A stretch of DNA of 64,000 nt from Nostoc sp. FACHB-280. Its GTDB lineage: Bacteria; Cyanobacteriota; Cyanobacteriia; Cyanobacteriales; Nostocaceae. A program made the translations under genes and the position numbers. Under the pieces are notes generated by a model, which was given only the letters and a program-made list of their open reading frames with translations, ran no database searches and was not told where the DNA came from. Every line of letters starts with the position of its first letter. The first letter of the stretch is position 1. The stretch spans positions 1 to 64,000 of the forward strand of contig NZ_JACJSD010000006.1 in NCBI RefSeq assembly GCF_014697615.1. The letters are read 5' to 3'. Of the stretch, positions 26,023 through 36,095 are shown piece by piece.

Positions 26023-26261
26023 AGATATTTTTTAACAGCAAGTTCTATGACTTATAAGTGTAAAACTCAAAATGTTAATTAGGTATAATGACTTTTTGCT
26101 TATTTATAATAATTGTCTATATAGACTCTAATGTTTTGTTGAATCTGTTGCAATTTATTTTAATTAATTTCAGACATAAGCTTAGTATTATTCATGCCTC
26201 CAGTTTTATCATCAGCGACTTATTATCATTAATTTCTGCAAAAAAATCATTAATTTTCTTT

Positions 26262-27011
26262 TTAAATGAGTAATCCAGTCAATTCACACCATCGGGTCAA
26301 AATTAAATCTGTATACAAAGACTTATCCAAACCATAGCTACCTAAAGAAAAACCATCGTTCCACTCAATCAGCGCAGTTACACCATCTGACAAAACACCA
26401 AAATCAACTCCGTAAGCCGCAGTTCCTTCACCAGAAACGTTTAACAACTGGACTGCTTCTGTAATTACGCTGAAATCAACTGCTACAGATGAATTCCCCC
26501 AGTAATGTTTAATTCCCACAATCTCACCGCGAATCACAAAGACTCGATACTCTGACAGCCACTCAACAACCTCAGAACAATAAACAGGTGTACGGTGAGA
26601 TGTTCCTTGCAAATACATTAAATCGCTGGGCGAGGCAAATACATGACCTGTAAATTGCTTTTTGCGATTTTGAGGTTTAGCAAATATGGGTGCATGATCA
26701 TCATAAATTCGCTGAATAATCTGCCCAACTGTACTTTGCCAAATTTGCCGATGTAGAAATGCTTGCAAACACTGGGGATAGTCAGTGAGATTTGGCAAGT
26801 CTACACCTAGCTGTCGCAATGCGCCCAACACTACTGGGATATAACCAGCAACTAATGTGTCAGTAGCCAATGGTAGCTGTCGCCTGTGTAGACGTTTTTC
26901 GGTAAAAGTTTCAACCGGAACTCCTCGGTGATTTAACTCCGCCAATAAATCAGCCATTTCCGGTTCCATTCGTCCATTACCCTTTTCTTGGATAAATGCT
27001 TTCTGAATCAT
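26262..27011 (-). CDS. ATP-grasp domain protein (DUF4343-like)
   Basis: A 249-residue cytoplasmic protein with an ATP-grasp fold in its C-terminal two thirds. Features are a lysine-containing strand (APIFAKPQNRKKQFTG), a hinge region (PVYCSEVVEWLSEYRVFVIR) and a metal-site end (YGVDFGVLSDGVTALIEWND with Asp, Glu and Asn). The family ligates a carboxylate to an amine or thiol using ATP; the substrate is unknown. The N-terminal part (ADLLAELNHRGVPVETFTEK) is the pre-ATP-grasp domain. It diverges from the plus-strand gene at 27095. Confidence 0.72.
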   Translation of the reverse strand: MIQKAFIQEKGNGRMEPEMADLLAELNHRGVPVETFTEKRLHRRQLPLATDTLVAGYIPVVLGALRQLGVDLPNLTDYPQCLQAFLHRQIWQSTVGQIIQRIYDDHAPIFAKPQNRKKQFTGHVFASPSDLMYLQGTSHRTPVYCSEVVEWLSEYRVFVIRGEIVGIKHYWGNSSVAVDFSVITEAVQLLNVSGEGTAAYGVDFGVLSDGVTALIEWNDGFSLGSYGLDKSLYTDLILTRWCELTGLLI

Positions 27012-27094
27012 CTTGACCTTTGGTAGAGATGCCCCAGTCTAGACGAACTCTTCCGGTAACATTAGGTAAGTATCAAACAAATTTAATCAAGCTT

Positions 27095-27445
27095 ATGTCT
27101 TCAACTCCTTTAACATTAAACTTAGTTGAAGGTTCTGTATCCTTCAGTTTTTCACCCCAAGCCGCAAGAGAGTTAAAGGCGGCGATTGATCAATTAATGG
27201 AACGGCTGAAAGCTGTTGCGGCTAAACCTGCGGCTGGTGGTAAAGTCACACCCCAACCGCCTTTGGAATATCGTTACACTGGTGAGGTATTTTTAGAAAT
27301 TTTCTGTAATCCTAATATCTGGCCGACTCCCTTTGCTGCTAAAGTTTTGTTGACAGTGCGAGATGTCACTATCCGCTTAACTACGGAAGCTGAACTCACT
27401 CGCCTCATTGAAGACATTAACCAATATTTAGAACAAGTTGGGTAA
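27095..27445 (+). CDS. Conserved cyanobacterial hypothetical protein
   Basis: About 116 residues from the ATG at 27095 ([20 protein letters not shown]). The open frame begins at a TTG at 27020, but those 25 codons overlap the divergent promoter region and look non-coding. The protein is soluble, with a helical block ([20 protein letters not shown]), a Pro/Gly linker and a beta-rich C-terminal half ([26 protein letters not shown]). I do not recognise a catalytic motif. Confidence 0.68.
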   Translation: MSSTPLTLNLVEGSVSFSFSPQAARELKAAIDQLMERLKAVAAKPAAGGKVTPQPPLEYRYTGEVFLEIFCNPNIWPTPFAAKVLLTVRDVTIRLTTEAELTRLIEDINQYLEQVG

Positions 27446-27542
27446 ACGAGTAATGAATTGAAAGTGCTGAGTGCTGAGTAAACATACTAATGACCAGCAG
27501 AATGGGTGCATCAACTCAAATCAAACATTTTTGCGGGAGGTA

Positions 27543-28541
27543 TCAACTAGCTAAGTAGCCGCTAATTTTATCTTTGTGTCGGCGAAGAGTGCTTAAAGCT
27601 TGCAGTTCTATTTGTCGTACTCGTTCTCGACTAATACCCAGTTGTTCGCCAATTTCAGATAAAGATAAGGTATTTCCGCCTGTCAAGCCAAATCTTAAGG
27701 TTAATATTTCGCGTTGCTGAGGAGTTAATTTTAATAATAAATCTTGGATATTTTGTTTGAGAAAACTTTGGTCGGCGTATGATTCAGGAGAGATGCCTTC
27801 ATCTTCTAGCATACTAGATAATTCTGTATCTCTTTCGGGGCCGACTCGTAATTCTAAAGACAAAGGTTGGCGTGCTAACAGTAGATAATCTCTAACTTGT
27901 TGCGGTTCTAGAGATAATTCTTGCGCGATGTCAACGGTGGAAGGAGTACGACCTAATTTTTGTGCTAGTTCCCGTTGAGTGCGTTTAATTTTATTGAGTT
28001 TTTCCGTAATATGAATAGGTAGACGGATAGTGCGTGCTTGTTCTGCGATCGCTCTTGTGATTGCCTGACGAATCCACCAATAAGCGTAAGTGGAGAATTT
28101 GTATCCCCTTTGAGGTTCAAACTTCTCAACACCTCTTTCTAAACCTAAGCTTCCCTCTTGAATTAAGTCCAAAAAATCTAAATTGCGTTTTTGATATTTC
28201 TTAGCGATCGAAACAACCAGCCGCAGATTAGCCCTAATCATTTCTTCCTTGGCTTGATAACCTTGCTGTAGTTGTTGCAATAGTTCTGCTTCACTAAGCT
28301 GGACATATTCTGCCCATTCTGATTGTGTTGGTTGCTGTTGTAACTGCACAGTTAGTTTTTCTTTGGCAGCCAGTAAATTCATCATTTGTTGGACTTGCTG
28401 CCCAAGCTTGATTTCTTGTTCATGACTTAATAAAGGGATGCGCCCAATTTCATGCAGATAACTACGCACTAAATCAGCCTGAGATAATGATTTTCTGGTT
28501 GTGTTGCTGACTTCAATCGATTTATCAGATAGGTATTTCAT
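27543..28541 (-). CDS. Group 2 RNA polymerase sigma factor (RpoD-like)
   Basis: A 332-residue sigma-70 family protein. Region 1.2 is VRSYLHEIGRIPLL. Region 2 is IRANLRLVVSIAKKY, DLIQEGSLGLERGVEKF and YAYWWIRQAITRAI (the -10 recognition helix and melting aromatics). Region 3 has RTIRLPIHITEKLNKIKR. Region 4 has ILTLRFGLTGG and a helix-turn-helix SLSEIGEQLGISRERVRQIE for the -35 box. It lacks the long region 1.1 of the primary sigma, so it is a non-essential group 2 factor (SigB/C/D/E-type in cyanobacteria); I cannot say which. These factors redirect transcription under stress or nutrient change. Confidence 0.92.
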   Translation of the reverse strand: MKYLSDKSIEVSNTTRKSLSQADLVRSYLHEIGRIPLLSHEQEIKLGQQVQQMMNLLAAKEKLTVQLQQQPTQSEWAEYVQLSEAELLQQLQQGYQAKEEMIRANLRLVVSIAKKYQKRNLDFLDLIQEGSLGLERGVEKFEPQRGYKFSTYAYWWIRQAITRAIAEQARTIRLPIHITEKLNKIKRTQRELAQKLGRTPSTVDIAQELSLEPQQVRDYLLLARQPLSLELRVGPERDTELSSMLEDEGISPESYADQSFLKQNIQDLLLKLTPQQREILTLRFGLTGGNTLSLSEIGEQLGISRERVRQIELQALSTLRRHKDKISGYLAS

Positions 28542-28956
28542 TTTTTTATCATCCCGATAATAATTTCTGGATTGAGCAGAAAATGATTAGCGTTCTAAAT
28601 ATCTAAGGTTAAGTATTCGCTAAAATTTAGCCCGCGATAACTAGATACACTTTTATATTTGAGAATTAACTTTTCTTAATGTAAGAGCTTGATATGACAG
28701 AGACTTGTCGAAGATTTGAAAAAATTATGTCTATGGGAAAATGATATCAGGTTTATTTGAGATATGAATAAAAGAGACAAGGGGGACAAGGGAGACAAGG
28801 GGGACAAGGTAGAGAGATGTTTATAAATTATTTAGGATTACTACTTAACTAAAAAATAATCAGTATAAATGAAGTTTAAAAAGTTCAGAAAAGTATTTAA
28901 AAGTGCTATATGCTTTCAGTAATTAGACTGAATTAAGTATAAATTGGTAAACGAAA
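28542..28956. other. Divergent spacer with 9-mer array
   Basis: This region lies between the sigma factor (minus) and the acyl-CoA synthetase (plus). It contains a GGGRGACAA array at 28773-28814 followed by GTAGAGAGATG and ATTATTTAGGATTACTA, the same composite as at 12009-12080. The rest is AT-rich and must hold both promoters. No RNA gene seen. Confidence 0.55.
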
Positions 28957-30447
28957 GTGAATCTCCCTTTAATTACTCGTGCTGAAGCACATAACAAGAA
29001 AACAGCGATTATTGCAGATACAGGCTTATTTACATATCAGGATTTGCTGCAAGCTTCGGGTCAAATAGCGGCAAATTTATTACAAAATACAGTAGATTTA
29101 CAAGAACAGCGAGTAGCTTTTTTGATTCCGCCTGGGTTTGAGTATGTAGCGACACAGTGGGGAATTTGGCGGGCTGGTGGGATAGCTGTACCACTGTGTA
29201 TTTCGCATCCAAAACCAGAATTAGAATACGTAATTATCCATTCAGGCGCATCGATTATTATTGCCCATCCGCAGTATGAGGATATCATGCGATCGCTCGC
29301 AACAGAACACAATCTCAGATTTATCCTGACTTCGGACACACCACCACATAATATTGTTAATCTGCCAGAAATAGATATTACTCGACGTGCGTTAATTCTC
29401 TACACCAGTGGTACAACAGGCAAACCAAAGGGTGTGGTGACAACTCATGAAAATATTCAAGCGCAAGTTACCAGTTTAATTACAGCTTGGGAATGGACAT
29501 CAAGCGATCGCATTTTACACGTACTCCCATTACATCATATTCATGGCATTATCAACGTCCTCACCTGTGCTTTGTGGGCTGGGGCGGAATGCTATATGTT
29601 AAGCAAATTCGATGCAGAAGCTGTCTGGAATCACATTTGTCAGGGTGACTTAACTTTATTTATGGCAGTCCCAACAATTTATGTAAAATTAATCGCCGCT
29701 TGGGAAAGCACCACAGTTGAACGCCAACAAAGTATGACCGCAGAATGTAAAAAGATGCGTCTGATGGTTTCTGGTTCCGCCGCTTTACCAGTGCAAGTTT
29801 TAGAAAAATGGCAAAATATTAGCAGTCATTTTCTTCTAGAACGCTATGGAATGACCGAAATTGGGATGGCGTTGTCAAATTCTTTACACGGTCAACGTCA
29901 CGCAGGTTATGTTGGTCAGCCTTTACCGCAAGTAGAAGTAAGATTAGTTGATGAAAGTGGAGAAATAGTACCACCAGAAACACCAGGCGAAATTCAAGTT
30001 AAAAGTCCTGGCGTATTTTTAGAATACTGGCAAAATCCCCAAGCAACCGCCAAAACCTTTAAAGACGGCTGGTTCTGCACAGGAGATTTAGCAGTAGTGG
30101 AGAACGGAAATTACCGTATTCTCGGTAGAATGAGTGTAGATATCATCAAAACTGGTGGCTATAAAGTATCTGCGTTAGAAATTGAAGAAGTATTAAGAAC
30201 TCATCCAGATATCCAAGAATGTGCCGTCGTGGGAGTTGCTGATTCTGAGTGGGGTGAGAGAGTATGTGCAGCGTTAGTACTGCATCCCCAATGCCAGTTA
30301 ACATTAGAATCGTTTCGGAATTGGGCAAAAGAGCAATTAGCAGTTTATAAAGTCCCAACCAAAATACTCACAGTTGCAGAGTTACCCCGCAACGCAATGG
30401 GGAAAGTAACTAAGCCAGCAGTTGTTGAGTTATTTCGTGCAGATTAA
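28957..30447 (+). CDS. Acyl-CoA synthetase, malonyl-CoA synthetase-like
   Basis: A 496-residue cytoplasmic ANL-superfamily enzyme that activates a carboxylic acid as acyl-AMP and transfers it to CoA. The start is GTG. The AMP-binding P-loop is LYTSGTTGKPKGVVTTH (near residue 147). LPLHHIHGIINVL, ERYGMTEIGMALSN, WFCTGDLAV, and the C-terminal hinge GRMSVDIIKTGGYKVSALEI with the catalytic Lys in PRNAMGKVTK are all present. Overall length and the HHIHG/GTAL-like region resemble malonyl-CoA (MatB) and short-chain acyl-CoA synthetases; substrate is inferred only. A perfect hairpin follows the stop by one base. Confidence 0.85.
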   Translation: MNLPLITRAEAHNKKTAIIADTGLFTYQDLLQASGQIAANLLQNTVDLQEQRVAFLIPPGFEYVATQWGIWRAGGIAVPLCISHPKPELEYVIIHSGASIIIAHPQYEDIMRSLATEHNLRFILTSDTPPHNIVNLPEIDITRRALILYTSGTTGKPKGVVTTHENIQAQVTSLITAWEWTSSDRILHVLPLHHIHGIINVLTCALWAGAECYMLSKFDAEAVWNHICQGDLTLFMAVPTIYVKLIAAWESTTVERQQSMTAECKKMRLMVSGSAALPVQVLEKWQNISSHFLLERYGMTEIGMALSNSLHGQRHAGYVGQPLPQVEVRLVDESGEIVPPETPGEIQVKSPGVFLEYWQNPQATAKTFKDGWFCTGDLAVVENGNYRILGRMSVDIIKTGGYKVSALEIEEVLRTHPDIQECAVVGVADSEWGERVCAALVLHPQCQLTLESFRNWAKEQLAVYKVPTKILTVAELPRNAMGKVTKPAVVELFRAD

Positions 30448-30448
30448 T

Positions 30449-30485
30449 TAGACATCTCCAAAATATACTATTTTGGAGATGTCTA
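30449..30485 (+). terminator. Perfect 16 bp hairpin after the acyl-CoA synthetase gene
   Basis: TAGACATCTCCAAAAT and its exact complement enclose a 5-base loop, starting one base after the stop codon. There is no T run, so it is either an unusual terminator or an RNA-stabilising hairpin. Its right arm contains the only ATG of the following TPS fragment, and the homology to the TPS tails begins right after the hairpin. Confidence 0.6.
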
Positions 30486-30919
30486 AATTAACACCAGAAA
30501 ATTGTATTACTGTCAGTTCGCAGTTTGGGGTGGATGGGACAGTGCAAGTCAATAACGTTGGTGTTGACCCCAATTCCGGTTTAGTCAAACTACCAGAAAA
30601 TGTCACTGATCCATCGCAGCAAATAGCGAGTGGTTGTGCTGATAATACAGGTAGTAGTTTTGTCGCCACAGGACGGGGTGGTGTACCGCAAAATCCCACG
30701 CAGGAAATTAGGAGCGATCGCACTTGGTCAGACACTCGTGATATCTCTGCATTCCACACTACACAACCAGCACCAGCCCAAATACCAAAATCTCCAGAAA
30801 CAATTTTGCAAGCTACCTCTTGGCGACGTAACGCCCAAGGCAAAATTGAATTAATTGCAAATCAATCTTCTAGTCAGGCACAACAAGCATTAACCTGTTC
30901 TGCGTTATCCAAAAAATAA
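30479..30919 (+). pseudogene. C-terminal fragment of a TPS exoprotein gene
   Basis: About 146 codons match only the last 140-150 residues of the full-length TPS proteins downstream. Shared blocks are SSQFGVDGTVQVNNVGVDPN, DPSQQIASGC, GRGGVPQNPTQEIRSDRTWS, DISAFH and a final LTCSALS. The signal peptide, TPS domain and beta-helix are missing. Its only start codons (TTG 30473, ATG 30479) lie inside the hairpin at 30449-30485. The 3' flank (AATAATGTTATAAAA) matches the flank after the gene ending at 36035, so this is the remnant of a lost tandem copy. It would encode an unexported tail if translated. Confidence 0.8.
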
Positions 30920-30979
30920 TGTTATAAAAAATACTGATTTGGGAATTATGAATACGGAAGAAAAATCAGAAATCCGTTC

Positions 30980-33466
30980 ATGAAATTAACTTTTACTGGG
31001 TTTGGCTTTCTTGGTGCAATCTGCATCTGGGCTGTTTGTAACAATAGTGTTCACGCACAAGTAACTCCTGATAGCACTCTCGGTACAGATGTGGATGTTA
31101 GTAGTAATAGTTACACAATTAAAAATGGCACTCGTGTTGGCAACAATTTATTTCATAGCTTTAGTCACTTTTCCATCTCTACAGGTGGTTCTGCTTTATT
31201 CAACAATGCCACTAGCGTCGAAAACATCTTCGCCCGTGTCACAGGTGGTAGTTTATCAGATATAGATGGCACAATCAGCGCCCAAGGTAGCGCCAATTTA
31301 TTTCTACTGAATCCTGCCGGGATTTTGTTTAAGGCTAACGCTAAATTGAACATTGGTGGTTCGTTTGTCGGCACAACCGCAGATAGCATTATATTTGCCG
31401 ATGGGTTAAAGTTTAGCGCCACCAACACCACATCACCAGCCTTATTAACTATGAATGTCCCCGTTGGTTTGCAACTTGGCAGCAATCCAGAGGCAATTAC
31501 TATTCAAGGAGCCGGACACAATGGCCGTGTGAGTACAATCTTTCAAGTATCGGGACTCAACAGAGGATTAGAGCTACAATCTGGCAAAACCTTAGCATTA
31601 GTGGGTGGAAATATTGCCTTGGATGGCGGTTTACTCTCTGCACCAGGAGGGCAAATAGAATTGGGTAGCATCAATAATGCTAATGTTATGCTCAATTCCA
31701 CTTCCAAAGGGTTTACCCTGAGTTATCCCAACACTGGGAATTTTGGTAATATTACCCTGAGCAAATTAGCTTTAGTATCTACAGACGATATCAATTTAGT
31801 AAATCAAGGAAATAGCGGAGCAATCAAAATTCAAGGAAAGCAAGTCAGTATCCGTGATGGTTCTTTGATATTAGTCCAAAATCGGAGTAACCAAGCTGCT
31901 GGTGATATTGTTGTTAATGCTACAGAATCATTGAATATTATTGGTAAATCACCTGATTTTAAAAGTTCTAGCAGTTTAGTCAATGACACAGTATCTTCTG
32001 CGGCAGCAGGAGATATCATCGTTAATACCCCGAAGTTAAATATTGCTCAAGCTGGTTACATCATCAACCGCACATTTAGCGACGCTTCTGGGGGCAACAT
32101 TATTATTAATAGCGACACAATAAATGTCAGTGGGTTTGCACTCAATGTCAATGAGTTTGCACCAAACGATTTTGCTCGTTTTGGATCTGTTAGTCAGATA
32201 ACAGCTAGTTCTTTTAGCGCAGGACAGGGCGGAAATATTTCCATTACTACGCAAGATTTATCTGTTTCAGCCGGAGGCAACATAACAACTAGACTTCATT
32301 CTTCAGGTAAAGGCGGCAATGTTAATATCAAAGCAGATACAATTCAGGTATTAGGTGCAGATGCGCCAAGAGGTCTGTACCATAGCGTAATTTCGGCTTC
32401 CTCATTCGGGACTGGGGATGCTGGCATTTTGAATATTGACACCCGTACACTGTCTGTTCAAGGCGGTGGTAGAGTATCAACTTCTAGCTTAGTTTTAGGT
32501 AATGCAGGTTCATTAACTATCAATGCCTCAGAATCGATTAATGTGAGTGGTATGAAACCTGGAGATTCTGCCAGCTTCATTGGTAGTGCGGTTATTCCTC
32601 TGGCTCCGTATGAAAAGATTTCCCGTGCTAATGCAGGGAACACTATAATTAACGCACCCATTGTGAACGTTTCTGATGGGGCGATGATTCTTGTCAAAAA
32701 TACGGGTTCTGGCACAGCTGGTAATCTGCTCATTAATGCCAATGCCCTCACACTCAAAAATGGTGGAAACATTTTAGCCTCCACAAAAGCAGGTGAAGGC
32801 GGTAACATCAACCTGCAACTGCGAGATTTATTACTTATGCGTTATGGTGGCTTTATTAGTGCAGAAGCAGGTGGTACTGGCAATGGTGGCAATATTAGTA
32901 TTAATGCTCCAGTTATAGTTGGACTAGAAAATAGTGACATTATTGCCAATGCCGTAGAAGGAAAGGGTGGGAATATTAGCATTACAACTCAAGGCATTAT
33001 TGGTTTAAAATTCCGCGATACCCTGACACCCAGAAAAGACTTAACCAACGATATTACAGCCAGTTCCGCATTTAATGTCAATGGTACAGTAGCGATTAAC
33101 AATGTTGGTGTTGACCCCAATTCAGGTTTAGTCGAATTACCTGCCAATGTCAGTGATCCATCGCAGCAAATAGCAAGTGGTTGTGCTGCGAATACAGGTA
33201 GTAGTTTTGTGGCCATTGGTCGGGGTGGTGTACCACAAAATCCGACGCAGGAAATTAGGAGCGATCGCACTTGGGCAGACATTCGTGATATCTCTGCGTT
33301 CCACACCACAAAACCAGCACAAACCCAAATCTCTAAATCACCAGAAACACTTGTGCAAGCAACTAGCTGGCGACGTAACGACCAAGGCAAAATTGAATTA
33401 ATTGCCGATAAATCTTCTGTAAATTTAGCACCATCATTAACTTGTGCTGCTGTTCATAAAAGCTGA
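30980..33466 (+). CDS. TPS-domain (filamentous haemagglutinin-like) exoprotein, copy A1
   Basis: An 828-residue surface or secreted protein, exported first by Sec (signal peptide ending VHA/QV near residue 26) and then through a TpsB outer-membrane pore. The TPS domain (about 27-190) has NLFHSFSHFSI, ENIFARVTGG and NLFLLNPAGILFKANAKLNI; note KAN in place of the usual GKN. The middle is repetitive Gly/Asn/Ser beta-helix (GNISITTQDLSVSAGGNIT and similar). The last 145 residues are a conserved tail with IASGC and a C-terminal LTC, possibly a disulfide. The likely role is adhesion. It is the first intact gene of a plus-strand tandem family. Confidence 0.9.
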   Translation: MKLTFTGFGFLGAICIWAVCNNSVHAQVTPDSTLGTDVDVSSNSYTIKNGTRVGNNLFHSFSHFSISTGGSALFNNATSVENIFARVTGGSLSDIDGTISAQGSANLFLLNPAGILFKANAKLNIGGSFVGTTADSIIFADGLKFSATNTTSPALLTMNVPVGLQLGSNPEAITIQGAGHNGRVSTIFQVSGLNRGLELQSGKTLALVGGNIALDGGLLSAPGGQIELGSINNANVMLNSTSKGFTLSYPNTGNFGNITLSKLALVSTDDINLVNQGNSGAIKIQGKQVSIRDGSLILVQNRSNQAAGDIVVNATESLNIIGKSPDFKSSSSLVNDTVSSAAAGDIIVNTPKLNIAQAGYIINRTFSDASGGNIIINSDTINVSGFALNVNEFAPNDFARFGSVSQITASSFSAGQGGNISITTQDLSVSAGGNITTRLHSSGKGGNVNIKADTIQVLGADAPRGLYHSVISASSFGTGDAGILNIDTRTLSVQGGGRVSTSSLVLGNAGSLTINASESINVSGMKPGDSASFIGSAVIPLAPYEKISRANAGNTIINAPIVNVSDGAMILVKNTGSGTAGNLLINANALTLKNGGNILASTKAGEGGNINLQLRDLLLMRYGGFISAEAGGTGNGGNISINAPVIVGLENSDIIANAVEGKGGNISITTQGIIGLKFRDTLTPRKDLTNDITASSAFNVNGTVAINNVGVDPNSGLVELPANVSDPSQQIASGCAANTGSSFVAIGRGGVPQNPTQEIRSDRTWADIRDISAFHTTKPAQTQISKSPETLVQATSWRRNDQGKIELIADKSSVNLAPSLTCAAVHKS

Positions 33467-33557
33467 AAAAAACTCACCATAACATTACACAGATACCTTA
33501 ATAGCAAAATTTACCTTGGGAAAAATAGACACCAAGTAGATAATTTCAAATAAGTTG

Positions 33558-36035
33558 ATGAAAGTAACTTTTGCTAACTTAAGCTTAATTGGTGCAGTCT
33601 ATATCTTGGCTATTGGTAACAGCCATGTTCAGGCAGAAGTCAAACCTGATGGTACTCTCGGCACTGCTGTGGCTCCTGGGTCTGTAAGTAATAGTTACAA
33701 CATCACTGGCGGTACTGCTGTTGGCAATAATTTATTTCACAGCTTTAGCCAATTCTCTATTCCTGCTGGTGGTTCTGCCACCTTCAGCAGTAATTCTAGT
33801 ATCCAAAACATTTTTAGTCGGGTGACTGGTGGTGATGTTTCCGACATTAACGGTTCCATCACAACTAATAGTGGTGTGAATTTGTTTTTGCTCAACCCGG
33901 CGGGGATTATTTTTGGGAAACATGCAAGCTTAAACGTTGGTGGTTCTTTTGTGGGAACAACAGCAAATAGCATCAAATTTGCTGATGGCAAAGAGTTCAG
34001 CACCAACATAACTCAATCCCCATTGTTAAGTATGAATGTGCCTGTAGGGTTACAACTTGGGGGCAATCCGGGAACTATTTCCGTGCAAGGAATGGGAAAT
34101 AATAGTAAATTAGACCCCACATCTCCTGTTTCTGGATTAACTAGTACAAATGGCTTACAGGTTAAACCTGGAAAAACACTAGCTTTAATAGGTGGTAATC
34201 TCGTTCTCGATAGTAGCTTTCTTTCTGCACCGAGTGGACGAATTGAACTAGGCAGCATAACTCAAGGCAGTGCAAATATTAATCTTACGCCACAAGCATT
34301 AACATTTAGCTATCCCAGTAATGGTTCTAGCTTTGGGAATATCCAAATGAGTCAACGTGCTGTTGTATCTGTACGCGGAACAAATCCAGGTTCGATTCAA
34401 CTTCAAGGTAAACAGATCGATCTTCGGGATGGTTCTTTGCTGGTGGTTCAAAATTTAGGCAACAGTCAAGCAGGAGATATTACTGTTAATGCTACAGAGT
34501 CGCTACAGGTAATTGGTAGATCCTCAGATTTTCGCAGTTCCAGTGGCATAGTCAATGAAGCTCTAGTATCAGGAACCGCAGGAAATATTGTGATTACAAC
34601 TCCAACATTAACAATTGATCGTGGGGCAATTGTTATGAGCCGTAGCTACCGTTCGGCCCGTGGTGGTAACATCACAGTCAATGCTAATGCAGTTTCTGTG
34701 GGAGGGGTTGATCCGCAAGATCCATCTACCGTGCCGATATTTGGTGTGCTTGTTGCTGCTGCTTTTGGAAATAAGCCAGGTGGAGATTTATCGATTTCTA
34801 CTAATAGCCTTTCAATTTTGGGCGGTGCTAATGTTGGTACGAGGAGCTTTTCTAGCGGGAAGGGAGGCAATGTTCAAGTTACTGCTGATACGGTGAATGT
34901 CTCAAGTTTGGGTTCTCCTCCTGGATCACTCTTTATCAGTTTGCTATCAGCGAATACTTTTGGCCCTGGAGATGCAGGCGACTTACATTTAGATACTCGG
35001 AAATTGTCAATAGAAAATGGGGGTTTAGTCTCAGTTTCGAGTGTAAGTAGAGGGGATGCTGGCAATCTCACCATTAATGCCACTGAGTCAGTTGATGTGA
35101 GCGGGATGAAAGACGCAGCAAATCCTAGTTATATTGGAGCGATCGCTCGTTTATTCATCCTGAGAACTCCTACAACAATTATTAGTGACAATACTACCGC
35201 TAAAGCAAATGCAGGTAGTGTCACAATTAATACTCCTAAGTTAAGCATTCGTGATGGGGCAAGAGTGTTTGTTGAAAATGAAGTTCAAGGTGATGCAGGT
35301 ACTTTAAACGTTAATGCCAATACCTTATATCTCAACAATGGTAGTAGTCTTTCTGCATCCACAAAAGTTGGTCAAGGGGGCAATATCAATCTCCAACTCC
35401 GCGATTATTTACTCATGCGTAATGGTAGCCTCATTAATGCTGAAGCTGGTGCTGCTGGCAATGGTGGTAACATTACCATTAATTCACCTGTCATTCTCGG
35501 CTTAGAAAACAGCGATATTATTGCCAATGCTTTCCAAGGTAAAGGCGGAAATATTGACATTACAACTCAGGGGATTTTTGGGTTAGAATATCGTCCGCAA
35601 CTGACACCAGAAAACGATATTACTGCTAGTTCGCAATTTGGGGTGAATGGTACAGTCGAAGTGAATAATGTTGGTGTTGATCCCAATTCAGGTTTAGTAG
35701 AACTACCAGCAAATGTTACTGATCAATCACAGCAAATAGCAAGTGGTTGTTCTAATACCAATGGCAGTAGTTTTGTGGCCACAGGACGAGGTGGCATACC
35801 GCAAAATCCCACACAGGACATGAGGAGCGATCGCACCTGGTCTGATGTGCGCGATATCTCTGCATTCCATAAAACACAATCAGTACAAGCCCAAATACCA
35901 AAATCACCAGAAATACTGGTGCAAGCAACTGGCTGGCGACGTAACGCAAGCGGAAAAATAGAGTTAATTGCAGAGAAATCCGTTGTGCGATCGCAACAGT
36001 TATTAACCTGTACGGCTAAACCCAAAATTGAATAA
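33558..36035 (+). CDS. TPS-domain exoprotein, copy B1
   Basis: An 825-residue paralogue of A1. I place the start at ATG 33558, preceded by ATAAGTTG exactly as in copy B2; the frame opens at a TTG at 33555. The signal peptide ends VQA/EV. The TPS domain has NLFHSFSQFSIPAGG, NIFSRVTGGDVSDING and NLFLLNPAGIIFGKHASLNV. Beta-helix repeats fill the centre. The tail reads GVNGTVEVNNVGVDPNSGL, IASGC, RGGIPQNPTQDMRSDRTWS and LTC. It follows A1 by 91 bases, and its spacer is nearly the same as the spacer before B2. Confidence 0.9.
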   Translation: MKVTFANLSLIGAVYILAIGNSHVQAEVKPDGTLGTAVAPGSVSNSYNITGGTAVGNNLFHSFSQFSIPAGGSATFSSNSSIQNIFSRVTGGDVSDINGSITTNSGVNLFLLNPAGIIFGKHASLNVGGSFVGTTANSIKFADGKEFSTNITQSPLLSMNVPVGLQLGGNPGTISVQGMGNNSKLDPTSPVSGLTSTNGLQVKPGKTLALIGGNLVLDSSFLSAPSGRIELGSITQGSANINLTPQALTFSYPSNGSSFGNIQMSQRAVVSVRGTNPGSIQLQGKQIDLRDGSLLVVQNLGNSQAGDITVNATESLQVIGRSSDFRSSSGIVNEALVSGTAGNIVITTPTLTIDRGAIVMSRSYRSARGGNITVNANAVSVGGVDPQDPSTVPIFGVLVAAAFGNKPGGDLSISTNSLSILGGANVGTRSFSSGKGGNVQVTADTVNVSSLGSPPGSLFISLLSANTFGPGDAGDLHLDTRKLSIENGGLVSVSSVSRGDAGNLTINATESVDVSGMKDAANPSYIGAIARLFILRTPTTIISDNTTAKANAGSVTINTPKLSIRDGARVFVENEVQGDAGTLNVNANTLYLNNGSSLSASTKVGQGGNINLQLRDYLLMRNGSLINAEAGAAGNGGNITINSPVILGLENSDIIANAFQGKGGNIDITTQGIFGLEYRPQLTPENDITASSQFGVNGTVEVNNVGVDPNSGLVELPANVTDQSQQIASGCSNTNGSSFVATGRGGIPQNPTQDMRSDRTWSDVRDISAFHKTQSVQAQIPKSPEILVQATGWRRNASGKIELIAEKSVVRSQQLLTCTAKPKIE

Positions 36036-36095
36036 CGTTATAAAAGCTACCAAAATGGGAATGCTATATACGTAATCAAAACCAGAACTGGACTA

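Noticed and set aside
32989-33390. Long minus-strand open frames inside the TPS genes (also 30448-30843, 35723-36025, 43456-43749)
   Set aside because: They recur at the same place in each paralogue because the tail sequence is conserved on the coding strand. Their Cys/Trp/Arg-rich products look like antisense shadows.
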